From: Adiantum capillus-veneris
Lineage: Eukaryota; Streptophyta; Polypodiopsida; Polypodiales; Pteridaceae
Length of the DNA: 64,000 nt
Direction of reading: 5' to 3'
Assembly (NCBI GenBank): GCA_014529385.2
Contig: CM043963.1
Span: 80,677,412-80,741,411, forward strand
Shown: piece by piece, positions 1-11,063 of the stretch
Position numbering within the stretch: position 1 is the first letter of the stretch
Layout: each line of letters begins with the position of its first letter
Translations under genes and position numbers: made by a program
The notes under the pieces: generated by a model
Databases searched by the model: none
What the model saw: the letters and a program-made list of their open reading frames with translations, nothing else
What the model was told of the DNA's origin: nothing

Positions 1-1203
1 TGATGAGCGCATATCTGGGATTGTCATGTGCAATCTCGGTGTTGAGAAGAAGATGACGGAAGATCTAGAGGCTAAAATCAACCAATTTTGCATGCTTCAC
101 AATCCAGTGATGCAAAAGTGGATTTCACAATATGAGGATGCAAAGCAAGAGCGACAAAGGGCACGAATCGAGTGGAGACGGGGAAGACGACCACCGATGC
201 ACTATCCGACGGGTCTGGAGAGCCTACCAGCATTCATGAGCTTAAGATGGTTGCACAACCAATTGAAAAGCGCACAACAATGCGGTGACGAAGTGACTGA
301 GGAAGAGTGGGAGTACTCTCGGGGTTGCGTGACCAAGGTAAGTTTGCAATGTACGACTAGCTAGTGACTTTATTTCTAAACGTTTGAACGGCCACTCATA
401 ATCTTTGTTCGTTGTAGTATAAGTCCTACACAGCAGCATGGTGTAAAGGTCGACATTTTAGGGTGGAACAGATTGACAAAAAGCGTTTTACTCAAGATTG
501 TGGAATCATGGCAAAATTTGAACAGTCTAGTCGACGACGTTCCTCTGATGCAGATCCTGTGGTGGCGGAACTCACTTACTTCGGCACGCTACAAGAGATT
601 TTGAGGATCGATTACAGAGGATTTTTTGTCGACTTGTTCGACGTGCAATGGTTCAAGATAATCATGGAGGGTCGCAACGCTACTGTGCGTAGAGGAGAGT
701 CTGGTTTTCTTGAGGTGGATTCTACTAAGAAATCGACTGACCTAAGAGACACTTTTGTACTACCTGAGCATTGTGAACAAGTAAGTATGTAAATAGTTAA
801 CATCCCCCTTTTACAAGTTATGTGCTTGAAAGCTCTCATGTAAGTTATGTGGCTCTGGCAGGTAATATTTCATCCTACAAAGTCTACATCAAACTGGTGG
901 TACGTCATAGAGGTAGCCCCTCGTAGTGCAAGGACGTATGAAGGCTACCATGTGCCAATCACAACGGCATCAATGGAGGAGATCAGAGAAGATGCTCAAT
1001 TAGAAGCTGTTGCGGTGGTGCCAGACGAGCATCAAGATGCTACTACTCTATATGGGGTGCATGCAGAGGAGCTACAAAATGAAACAGAGGATATGTGTTT
1101 AAACGGAGAGCTCTATATAGATATAGGAAGTTATGCGAGGATGAGAGAGAGATCTCTTAAAGCCACAAATATTGTATTTGAACAATTTTGCTCCGTGTTG
1201 TAA
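1..1203 (+). CDS. TNP2-type CACTA transposase, C-terminal part (5'-truncated by the window)
   Basis: This is the C-terminal end of the En/Spm-class transposase that acts at element ends in the nucleus. Three exons read through without a stop: 1-337, 418-780 and 862-1203 (TAA at 1201-1203). Introns 338-417 and 781-861 have GTAAGT donors and AG acceptors, and both fall on codon boundaries. Exon 1 matches the linker after the DUF4218 region of plant TNP2 proteins. Exons 2 and 3 form a DUF4216 domain, recognised by the run from ELTYFGTLQEILRIDYRGF to the motif around NWWYVIEVAPR. The frame is open to the left edge, so the catalytic part lies outside. No lesion is visible here, unlike in the adjacent second gene. 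Family assignment rests on recalled domain patterns. Confidence 0.8.
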
Positions 1204-1432
1204 AAGCTCTGGCTCTCTAAGTACCTTCCATGGCGTATAACGCTCTTTTCTACTCGCGCTCACATCTTTTGATTGAAAATTCTGAGTTTTTGACTTGCCT
1301 CTTCTATCACTCGATTCATTGCATCATTGTATTTATATGCGTCATTAAGTCATTGTATTTAATGGTCTTTGCGTCATTGTCTACTCTATTCATTCAATAT
1401 TAAGTTTAAATATTCATTTGTTTAATGCAGGT

Positions 1433-2753
1433 ATGGATGATGAGGAGTTTATTTCTTCTTTGTCACCGCAGCAGAGACAGTGGTACGTGGAGCGTCATCG
1501 CTCTGGCGCATCATCGCGCATTCGGAGCATTCGGCGCGCTCTGAAGCTTCGGTGTCGACGATACGATCTTCACACTTGTCTAGACACTAGCGCTCTAGTG
1601 GTGGCGGTGGCGGTTGTTGTGGGGATTCCACCGCCGATGCCTCCACACCGCCTCCTATTCGATGAGGCTCTTTACCCTCCCCTTCTTTGCCCGCCCCCAC
1701 ACCAGCCACAGCATCGCCATCTACGCCAGGTTTTGCGCGGCTGACTGTTCCTAGCAGCTACACACCTCTACCTACTCCGCCAGGAGCCACCCCACTCGAC
1801 ACTCCTCTACCTACTCCGCCAGGAGCCACCCCACTCGACACTCCTCGCTTCGGGGCCCAGACGCCGGTGGAGACACCTGACGTCCGTACCCCCATCGACA
1901 CGCCGCTATAGACCCCTGCCGGAACACCCAGGTTCACGCGTCACCGGCCAGAGGGCTTGCCTTACTCCGTCGACTTCAGCGGCGGCATCATCATGGATGA
2001 TGATGGCAAGAAGGTGATCTCGCGCATGCGTGGTCTTTGCTCTCAGCTGCTTAGACACTACATACTAAACAAATGGAGTGAAGTACCAAGTGATTTAAAA
2101 GCCAGAGTCATCAGCATACTTCATGATGAGTTTCCCGTTCCAACACGGGATCAGCGCTTCAATGAAGACCTGATGAAGATTCGAATGCGCGAATACTGCA
2201 AACACAAGCGTTCCGAAGTGCAAAAATCAATCAAGCATGGGTGGAACAGGCCAGATTGGCTCGCCAAAGAAGATTGGAAGAATGCGAAGAAAGCAGCGCG
2301 CGAGAATCCGACCAAGTGGAAGCAACAAAAGGATGCAGCCAGAGCGCGAGTAGAGGTAGGGAGCTCACACCACTTGGGGAGCGGTGGATGGGCATCATTT
2401 GAGGCCGATTTTGTAAGTGTTTTCGCATTGCTCTTTATGTTCGATAGTTTAGGGTTTATGAGTTTTTTAATTCTAACATAATGAAATCTTTATATGTTTT
2501 GACAGTGGTCGATGACAGGACGTGATCCCACACCGTACGAGCGCGAGTACGCAGGCAGGAAGGACTTAAACGCCCTGATGGACATTCTCAGTTCTCGCGG
2601 CGGCATGGTTAGTATTAGGGTTTACTCTTTTCTATTTTTTGTATTGTTTTATAAATGTCATTATATGTTTATACTTACTGAAAGCTGTCTTATTGTCTTT
2701 TTTTGCAGAATCCGACAGATACGCCGCTTGGACGCGATGAGACGTTTGACTAG
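1433..2753 (+). pseudogene. Broken second CACTA gene, plant transposase (Ptta/En/Spm) family
   Basis: The presumed start is ATG 1433 (MDDEEFISSLSPQQRQW). A frame change near 1510-1520 moves the reading into a Ser/Gly- then Pro/Thr-rich segment carrying in-frame stops at 1588 (TAG), 1663 (TGA) and 1909 (TAG). After that come the conserved block from YSVDFSGG through SQLLRHYILNKWSEVP to RPDWLAKEDWKNAKKAARENP, and a final WSMTGRDPTPYEREYAGR block, typical of the plant Ptta/En/Spm transposase (Transposase_24-like) family. Introns 2413-2505 and 2608-2708 have GT-AG ends on codon boundaries, and the last short exon ends at TAG 2751-2753. Such proteins are thought to bind the subterminal repeats. 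Given the stops and frame change, no functional product is expected. Confidence 0.7.
1765..1842 (+). repeat. 39-bp tandem duplication in the Pro/Thr-rich segment
   Basis: Two adjacent near-identical 39-bp copies start at 1765 and 1804, each encoding the 13-residue unit with core PLPTPPGATPLDT. The copies preserve frame, so the length change came from an in-frame slippage or duplication. Confidence 0.85.
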
Positions 2754-3119
2754 ACGACGTCAGTTTAGCCGTAGCTAGATAGCATTAGTTTAGGGTTTCT
2801 CATAGCTTATGTATCATGAGACGGATTTTATACGTCTTTTTGAACCATGTATATTATTACATTTGTCACCGCAGTTCATTTTGCCAATCAATACTTTATG
2901 CCTATGATGTTGTACAATTGTCATTATTACATTTGCCAATCAATTCATTTTGCCTATGATGTGTACAATTGTCAATTTTATGCTTGTCAATTTTGCAAAC
3001 AATGCGTCTTGTGGGTGACTATTTTGGGTCTATTATCTACCCTTGCACTTTTTTAAAAAAGTGAATCAAGTACAATATGGTTGATGGGTGGCAGGGCATT
3101 CAATGCCCTGTCACCAAAA

Positions 3120-3392
3120 AAAATTTATCTCGGGCGTCGCTATAACCGTCGCTATTTATGGCTCTGGAGCGTCGCTATAGGCGTCGCTATAGACTTCTGT
3201 GTAAACGTGGCTATAATCGTCGCTATGACCGTCGCTATGAGCGTCTCTATATAGCGACACTTATAGCGACGCCTATAGCGTCGCATATAGCGACGCTCTC
3301 GTAGCGACGCTATTAGCGACGCCGGGGGTTATAAAAACCCAGTGTATTTCCGTCGCTTACAGCGTCACAAGAGCACACAACCTCTTGTAGTG
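3120..3392 (+). repeat. CACTA subterminal repeat array (CGTCGCTATA) in inverted arrangement, plus terminus
   Basis: From about 3133 to 3245 the unit (G)CGTCGCTAT(A) occurs about eight times in direct orientation. From about 3250 to 3330 its complement TATAGCGACGC occurs about six times, so the two halves can fold on each other around 3245-3255. This is the type of site bound by TNPA-like proteins in CACTA elements. The terminus TCTTGTAGTG is 3383-3392. Confidence 0.8.
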
Positions 3393-3802
3393 AAAAAACC
3401 CCTCATTTGTCATTTTGAGTGAAGCTAAGAGGTGGCAACAATTGCAGTTCCTCACCAACCCGATAATGATTTTTGGAGATTTTGTTGTTGGAAACCTATT
3501 GCCTCTAGGGACCCCTCATCTCAAGTTTCATGTCATTTGGAGTTCATTTGACACCTCTACAATAATTCTAGTGTTAGTTAGACCACACGGGAGACTTAGG
3601 CATTTTAGCTATTTCCTCATCTTACATGCTAGTGACACCTTTCTCCTTAGTGCATTGCCATTGGGGCATTGCATTTGATGTTTACATGCACTAGTAGGGT
3701 CGGCTACATCTTCGGATTGACATATTTATGTTGGTTTGAGTTCTCGCTAGGCTACTTTGTCTAATCGTGGCCGTCTGCCAACATTGGTGCCGTTTTCGAG
3801 GA
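3393..3802 (+). mobile_element. LTR remnant end with primer-binding site (plus orientation)
   Basis: An LTR-type end (CCAACA, to 3783) is followed by TTGGTGCCGTTTTCGAGGAC (PBS about 3785-3802). This is a degenerate form of the tRNA-Asp-type PBS seen intact on the minus strand at 52931-52948. The similarity continues beyond the PBS (GGACG..TATGACTTACTCTAG here, GGACGATGGCCTACGCTAG there), so the two sites belong to one family. The LTR start is not identified; the CACTA element abuts or interrupts it on the left. Confidence 0.5.
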
Positions 3803-6599
3803 CGTATGACTTACTCTAGCAGAGGAGGTCGTGCTGAGGTTCTTCTTTATCGATCTCCCAAGCGTTACAACTTTTTGTGTTTTTTTTATATCTTACTTAG
3901 GGAGAGTATGTGAGGCTTGCTAATTTCGTAGGTAGATCGAGGAGACGTGCTTTTTGCTCTGGCATGCCTTTAGGTTAGAAAACTTTAGTGGTTGATTTTG
4001 TGCTTTGACATAGAGTCCATGCTTGAGTATTAGGGTTAGGATTGTTGATTGCAGGTAAGTCTCGAGGGATTCACCATTGAAAACTTACCGCACCACGTAA
4101 GTGTAGGGGAGGTTTTTTTTTACAAGCTACATAAGCGTATAAGTTAGGGGCATGCCCCTAATAATTTATCTCCCAAGCTTAAAAATAAGGAAGGGGGTTA
4201 TCATATTTAGGGGGGCGGGGGGGGGGGGGGGGGGGCGGACCTGACCTAGGTTGATTACTTATAACGATTGGTTATGGATGTACACTAGAACTCAGATAAA
4301 TTTTTGGGAAGCTTTTTATCAGTCACACATCAAATTTTTCATCAAGCCGATCATAGATAAGGGTTCATTTGGAGCAAGTCAAGGGTTGATTTACACCAAC
4401 TTTGGATGGGTCAAAAATGGATGAGTAGCTAGAGTGCAGGCTGATCGGGCACATAGTTTGAAAGTCCAACTAAGACACATTGAGGGTACATCTAGTTATC
4501 AATTGAAATGGTTCCTTAGTACGTTGCTAGTCACTATGCTACACACACTTTGACTAGTTTTACTCAGTTGGATCATCTGGACCTAAATTTTATATGTAAG
4601 ATAGGTATGATAGTCTTATTCATTGATTGTCATATAAGCGTAGAAAGGGGGGTCATATTCCCTAATATGAGTCGTATATAGGGGTTTTATCATAGTTTTC
4701 TGCTCGTAGGTGGAATCCCATTTTGTATATAGAGTGAATCCCTTGGGTGGTAAGTTGGTGTTTGGTGACTATACGAACATCCTTCTATCGCTTCATTTTT
4801 CTTCTCACCTTCATATAACTTGTTTTCATTTGAATTTTGTACATCATTTTCTTTCACTTGTTTTTAAGGAGTAGAGTTAAGTAGACCTTCAGTCTTGGTG
4901 TTGCATGAGAGCGCAAAAGTCGCCTTGGTGACCATATCGCATCTCTTGGATACCATAACGTGATAAAAAATTCAAAGTGTGAAAACTTAAGATTTAGAGT
5001 GCCAATTTGAGGAATTCTTGTTTGTACACTTGAACATTCATTAGAGAAGTAGATGTCAAAATTTTGGTTGCTCTTGGATTTGTATTTTTTGATTTACGTT
5101 GACTTGTGTGTTTTTTGACAAAGTAAAGACAAAAACCTTAGTTGTGCTCAACAGAAGTGTCCAATTAAGTATTGAAGGGTGTCATTGGAAATCCCAAGGG
5201 GTAGAGACTCACCAAGGACCATCTAGTCATTAGGTTTTGACAATTGGCACCGATTGCAGTTGTCATTCGCCAAAATTTTAGGGTCTGACCTTGCCCATAG
5301 GTTTTCTAGGTTGTCTACAATGTGTATCCACCTGCGCCTATTCAAAAAGACCCAAAATTTGAGTGAAAACCCCAAGCTAGGATCTTTTTAGAGCATTTCT
5401 GGCTTGTTCACATGACAAAAATCATCCAAACAGGGTGTGCATAGGCTTGAGAGACTCTACAGAAGCTAAGCTATCAGCTAGAGTTGTCAAAATTCCAAAA
5501 TTCTTCAGTTGGCAACAATCACGGTCATTTCCATTTGACCCATTTTCACATATAAAGCATATCATTAGACCCCTCATACTCTATATAGCAAGAATCCACC
5601 TTCCCCAAGTCCAAAAGGTCTATAAATTGCCATATCAAACCCAAAATTGTCCAAAGTGGCCAAAGTTGAAGGTTTTTGTGTCGTTAGGCTTACCAAATCT
5701 CATCAATTTAGGTCTAACATAGGGGGAAAAGACTCCACAGAGGGAACCCTAATTGTAGGAAGCATCAAATCTTCAGAAGCCAACAAGTGGTAGTTGCACA
5801 TACAGGTCTGAATCAAGAAAAAGTGGTGCCATAAAATTCCTAGCAGTCCAAGGATCCCAGAAATACCTTCCGTATTCAATTTTATAGATGAAAGCCCATA
5901 AAACTGCTAAAAATTTGAAACTCCATACCAATTTTCTGGCACCAAGGTGAAGCAGAGGTACAAAAGTGGTCATTTTAAGTGATTTTACAAAGGATTTTTG
6001 AATTGGCTGCATTCAACTTGCACATAAAAGCCTAATCAAAGAATTAATTGGTGTCATTATCAATAGTTTCCTCTACACTAGACACAATTTCATGTCCATA
6101 GAATATTAAGAGGATCCTCAAGCCTTGTAGTTGCAAAATCCACTTTTCGCTGAACAAAAAGGTTGAAAAAATGGGTAGAACTAGCCAAATTAAAGTGCCT
6201 AAGTGACCAAATTTGGAGAGACAAAAGTGTCTTTTGACAAGACAAACCTCAAAATTTTAGGTCACCCATAAGTACAAAACACTCTACAAGGGATAGGGAA
6301 GCTGCAAGAAGTGTCAAAATTCAAAATTCATACTAGTGGCACCAACCGCGATTGCTGCCCTCTGTGTCAGGGCTAGGATCAGCTAGGTGCCATTTGATTC
6401 CTAGCAAGAAAAGGATCTCAAATATACCTTCCTTGACTCATTTGAACTAGTAGAAGCCCCAACAATCACCCAAAATTTGAAGTCTAAAGCCCGAGTCTGA
6501 TAATTGGACCAAATAGCCACCAAAAAGCATCCAAACACCTCATACAGAGTGCCAAAAGACTCCATAGAGGATAGACTATCAATTGGAAGTGTTAGATCT

Positions 6600-6790
6600 A
6601 AAAAAACTCTTAGGTGCCAATGATTGATGTTGGCGCCAATGAATGTATATGGTGCTAGTGACCGCAAATTGGTGCAAGTGATCTCACAATGGTGCAAGTG
6701 ACTACAATTGTTTCCAATGACCACAAACGGTGCCAATGACCACAATTGGTGCCAATGATCGACTTCATTGCTAGCAATTGCAATTATTTC
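6600..6790 (+). repeat. Short degenerate tandem repeats, about 20 bp
   Basis: About eight imperfect units related to TGGTGCCAATGACCACAA follow each other, with variants GGTGCAAGTGACTACAAT and GGTGCTAGTGACCGCAAA. No coding frame spans them. Confidence 0.6.
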
Positions 6791-7186
6791 CAATGACCAT
6801 GTTTGCTACCACCTGCCTCAAACACTTACTATAGTAGTCCCAAGACGTAGAGTATCTTGAGAGGGTTCTTTTGACACCTTGCTCAAGAAAAATAAACACT
6901 AGAATCATAGTCAAGCACTTTATGACAATTAGAGATTGTTTGTGCAGTTTTTGACCTAATTTTTGCAGTTTTTCTACATTTTGTCAAATTTTTGTTCAGT
7001 TGCGACAAGAGCACTCAAACAACCGAGAGGTATCTAGAGCATTCAAAGCAAGGTGATGACACAAAAGACTGCCAACCAACCTACCATGTAAGAGGTTTGG
7101 TTTACAAACAAAATCTTTCTGTGAATTCATATATTTAAGGTCAGGAAGCTATCAACGAAGAGACCCTAGAGCAGGGTGTGAGCAAG

Positions 7187-7400
7187 TTAGCCTAGTTTCC
7201 ATGGAAGAGAGCGTCAATCAAGAAAGGTGATATCCCCTTGCACCAATCTTAGAAGAGGATAGCAAGACCGACACCTCTTTCGAGGTGACCAAATTAGCCT
7301 AGTGTCCAAGGAAGAGAGCATCAATCAAGCAAGGTGAGATCCCCTTGCACCAATCTTAGAAGAGGGTAGCGAGAATGACACCTCTTCTGACCATTCACTC
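7187..7400 (+). repeat. 107-bp tandem duplication
   Basis: The block containing TTAGCCTAGT, GGAAGAGAGC and CCCCTTGCACCAATCTTAG occurs at 7187 and again at 7294 with small differences. It lies directly upstream of the retroelement ORF fragment. Confidence 0.7.
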
Positions 7401-7436
7401 TACATTCTGGAACATGCTGGAAACCATTAGACCATC

Positions 7437-7995
7437 ATGGTTGAAGGAGATAGCACCTCCATAATCATGTATCAAGAACCTAGGTACACCACAATCCTTC
7501 TAGAGGGATCAAACACACATGGAGACCTTATCTACACTGATGCTAAGGGACACAAGTGTGTTGGCATCGAGGAATTAAAGTGTGCGAGAGGACTTGAGAT
7601 GATCCAAGTGTACAAAGATAGAGATAGGTTTTGAGATGATGAGGGGGTTCATTACCTCATTGTCAGAGATGCAGAAAACTATATTAAATATGGAGACAAT
7701 GTCGCAAACCAGAAGATGTTTTTTTGGAAATGCAAACATGGCACCTTGAGTAGGTCTCCCTAATGCCATCATGATATTTGACAAGAAGGTAGTGAAAGCT
7801 CCAAAAATCCAAGGAGACATAGGAATCTATGAGTGTACTAATGGTAGGTCCAAATCATATTCCAGATGCCTAATGCCCTATGCATCAGAGCTAAGCAAAC
7901 ACCTTATTAGAGAGTATGGGACTTTTGAAACATTTTGGGAATTTGAAATCAATATATATCCCGTAAGTATGAGAATTTTGTCAATTTTGAATTGA
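7437..7995 (+). pseudogene. Decayed retroelement ORF related to the minus-strand ORF at 43.07-44.06 kb
   Basis: The first frame starts at ATG 7437 and is stopped at TGA 7632-7634. The continuation reads on with further breaks to about 7995. The segment around GDLIYTDAKGHKC resembles GDKVLYTDSEGHRYL of the minus-strand ORF beginning at 44062, including residues before it (ILLEG.N against ILQLYG.N). A second D-containing repeat, VHYLIVRDAEN, follows. Together with the shared PBS and leader at 3785 this suggests a second, older copy of the same pol-less retroelement. I recognise no enzyme domain. The match is short and was made by eye. Confidence 0.4.
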
Positions 7996-8177
7996 GATTA
8001 GTACATAAATTGCACTAAGATGATTGAAAAATACATTTGGTTGCAAGCTATTGAATGGTTAATATTAGTTAAAGAGATGATTGTAGAATTGTTAGTATAA
8101 GGGAGTTGATAAAATGTTCTTTAGGTGCTGTACAAAAACACCTTAACCTGGTTTGTTGGAATCTTATGCCTTGTCCT

Positions 8178-10027
8178 TTACTCAAATGAATCTTTCATAC
8201 TTTCTTTGGCCCTTGTCACAACCTTTTTAGGAATTTTGACTTTTTTGGGAATGCCCTTGCTTGGCATCCAAGAGAAGACAATACTTCCTATCGCTTCCCA
8301 TCGTTTAGGATCCTTCATATTACACATATAGTATTTCTCCCAGCTATTTGAGTAAACATCCGCATCTGCTGCATTTTGACAAGAGCAAACTGGGCCCCAA
8401 TATTGTATAATAATTTTTTAAAGGCTATTTGAAAACTCTTCCATGTCTATGTCACTTTGCGCAACTCCAAGCCATATTGGATAAATTCATTCTGAAGGTT
8501 GAACAAGCACAAAGTCTCCCTGTTCTACATTCACCATTGGGTCAAATGCATCTTTCTTCCGTTTTGATGCAAGACTACAATAATGGTCATCCAAGTCTTC
8601 TATTTCCTATAATTCATCTTCCTCGTTTCCTTTAGTACATTGTTTCACCTTGTGTTCTTGGCCAAAAGTCCACAAAGTTGGTTACATGATGAAAGTGTGG
8701 CATTTGCAAAGCCTTGGACCATGTCTTTCCAATAATCAACTACTGAGGCTATAAACATTTTGTACCCAGAGTCTATTGTACCTTGTTTATCTGAGTACAA
8801 ATTTTCCCAATATTTTATGTAGTATTTAATTCCCCCTACTACCTCCTGGTGCTCTTTTACATAATCAAACATTGGTAGTAGCATTGGTACACCCTTTGGA
8901 AGGCTAGGCTTCCCATCATTCCCCTTTTTCCATAGTTCAATGCCACCTTCTCTTGGCAATGAATCCATTGACTTTAGATGCATCTTGTATTGCATGACCG
9001 CCAACTCACCCTGCATATAGAGCCTAAATTGAAGAGGTTTTGAGTGCCCCACAAGATATTCCTTTGAATGACACAAGTGGTCCTCAATATAGTTTTTAAA
9101 ATCTGGCACATGCGTTAAAAAAAATGGAGTAGGCTTTGTGCTCTCATGTGATTGCAAATGTTCCTGAGATGCAGAAATGTAAAATTTGTGCTTGTCCTTA
9201 GCTTCTCTGGAAAAAAAAACCCATCATTAAAAAACCCAATTGGATCATCTTGAATGTCCCTCGTGCAACTAGCAATGAAAAAAATGCAAATAGATAGCAA
9301 TTTTTGTTTTCTAACCCACAATTATCCAATTGCAATAGTAAGTTATTGAAGCAACTTTTTGAAGCCGTAGACATCACCATGCCCTACATCTTCATTTTCA
9401 CATCTTGATCCTTGTGTGATACCTTGATAATGATCTAGTGCTTTCTTGGAATTTAGAGGCTGAAACACTACAAAAGAAGACCTTGGCATTCCATCTAGCT
9501 CAAGGTCACCCTTTTCATGACTATCCAACCTCTCTAGATTTCTTAAGCATAGAGATAGAGAGCCAATTGTGAAGTTTGGGTCATGTGGCCAAAAATCAAT
9601 TGCAAAGTGACTATATCTTCCTTGCCCATGTCCATGTGTAATCATGCCACTCAAAGAGACTAGAAGCTAAGGAGACCTTTCTGTTTGCTTTGACTTTGAC
9701 CTTAGCCTTGTATTTGGAGTCTTTGCTTGGTCCATCTTGTCATGTATGACGCACAAGTTTGTTTGCGGTTCCAACTGAGATGCCAAGCGCCAACCATAGT
9801 AGAAATTTCTACATCTTTGCTGTTGTAGCATTGTGAACTCGACACTTCCTTAAAAGTGCATTACGCTCTTATAAACACTTTGTTGATGCCATTTTTTCCT
9901 TTATTTTTTAGCAAATAGCACATTTGGAGAACACTCTTGTTGTTACAAGACTAACATGCTTGAACTCTGTGTTCCATATCCAATTAAATGAAGATATTGA
10001 CAGTTTCTTACTTCCAACCTATTCCAC
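8178..10027 (-). pseudogene. DUF7869-like gene, 3' part, split by an LTR element
   Basis: Read on the minus strand, several blocks match the DUF7869-type family, often transposon-associated and of unknown function: MDQAKT near 9745, SGMITHGHGQGRYSHFAIDF followed by WPHDPNFTIGSL (9654 downward), LDNCGLENKNCYLFAFFSLL (about 9330), then VPDFKNYIEDHL to LPKGVPMLLPMFDYV (9157-8645). It ends with CSCQNAADADVYSNSWEKYY (about 8390-8330) and a TAA at 8178-8180. Frames change several times and stops occur between blocks. The 5' part continues at 15458-17034 on the other side of the element 10028-15457. Whether the gene was dead before that insertion cannot be told from this copy. Confidence 0.6.
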
Positions 10028-10473
10028 TGCTACAGTCGGAAGTCGTGGCTTCCCTGCAAAATAACACAATAAACAACATAAAACCGACTACTCGGCATAC
10101 CTCGCACAATCACGTGGTCGCATGATCGCAAGATACACAAACAAAGAGAGATAGGGAGCGGGAGAGACTAAGCGAGCCGGAACGGTGAGAGAGAAGAGAA
10201 GAGGAGAGAGAAGAACAACACAGACATTGGGTGCAATCTCCCCCCATGCAAGAGTGACCATTTCCCTCTTGCACGTATTTCATTTATAGATTTCTTAAAT
10301 GGTCAAATTGAGTACAAACTCGCCGGCCGGTCATAAATGGCCAAAGCTCATAAAAGAGCACTTGAATAATAAAATGTACAATGTATATAATTTCATTCGC
10401 ATAGGCCTAGCTCAGTCCCAGTCTTTTTCCACCTGTCAGCTGCAACAAATAATAAAATATCAATTCCATAACA
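10028..10473 (-). repeat. 3' LTR of the non-autonomous element
   Basis: This copy is 446 bp and nearly identical to 14967-15457 apart from small substitutions. It lacks about 36 bp (near 10172) and 9 bp (near 10063) present in the other LTR. The terminal dinucleotides are TG and CA. Confidence 0.85.
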
Positions 10474-10866
10474 TACCTCTCCGTTGGAAAGCAACTGTCC
10501 TCAGTTGCGAAGATAGAAATCTGCAAATAATACTTGTCAAAAACAATGATTAGAAATATGTATCAAATAGTAACAAAATTCATAAAATTAGACAATATTT
10601 CTTATGCCTGTCGTCATCCACATTCTACCTATTCTAGTATATGTCATACCCTGATGAATCAGGATATCATTGATCACGCGCATCATCAATCTCATAATGT
10701 CAAGTCTCATCACATAAACACTGCTAAATAATCACCAAATACCAAATCCCAATCCAATTCCACAATATAAGTTCAAATCCAAATCACTTTCATTATGTAC
10801 CCGGGTAACAAAATCATACCAGTTACAGTGGTGGCCAGCCATTGCAGCATGATTTTGTGATTGGTG

Positions 10867-11063
10867 TTGCCTAAATCGGCGAATCTACACCAATAAGACG
10901 TGCTGCCTAAATCGGCGAATCTGCACTAATGCTGCCTAAATCGACGAATCTGCATTTGGTATTGTTTAAAAATTCATGAATCTGTAATTGTCAATGTGCT
11001 GCCTAAATCAGCGGATCTGCACCAAGGTGAGTATCTACACACTGCCTAAATCGGCGAATCTGT
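10867..11063 (+). repeat. Tandem-like repeat, core CTAAATCGGCGAATCTG
   Basis: Five to six copies are separated by short variable spacers (starts near 10871, 10907, 10936, 11004 and 11045, plus a degenerate one near 10967). They lie just inside the 3' LTR of the non-autonomous element. Confidence 0.75.

Larger units (their letters stand above)
1..3392 (+). mobile_element. CACTA (En/Spm-type) transposon, right part; left end outside window
   Basis: The segment ends at 3392 with TCTTGTAGTG, the reverse complement of the standard CACTA terminus CACTACAAGA. Inside it lie the last exons of a TNP2-type transposase (1-1203), a second broken transposon gene (1433-2753) and GC-rich subterminal repeats (3120-3350), the normal order toward one end of a CACTA element. 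A 3-bp target duplication would be AAA at 3393-3395, but the left terminus is not in the window, so it cannot be confirmed. A short palindrome lies at 3092-3110 (arms CAGGGCATT/AATGCCCTG), and a 7-bp hairpin (ACAAGAG/CTCTTGT, 3367-3388) overlaps the terminus. Confidence 0.85.
3803..7436. other. Non-coding retroelement leader-like region
   Basis: No gene is supported here; open frames are short and frequently stopped. Features visible are a G-rich tract at about 4211-4238, short degenerate repeats at 6600-6790 built on TGGTGCCAATGACCACAA, and a 107-bp direct duplication at about 7187-7400 containing TTAGCCTAGT. The stretch lies between the PBS at 3785 and the decayed ORF at 7437, so it may be the long leader of that element. 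Confidence 0.4.
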
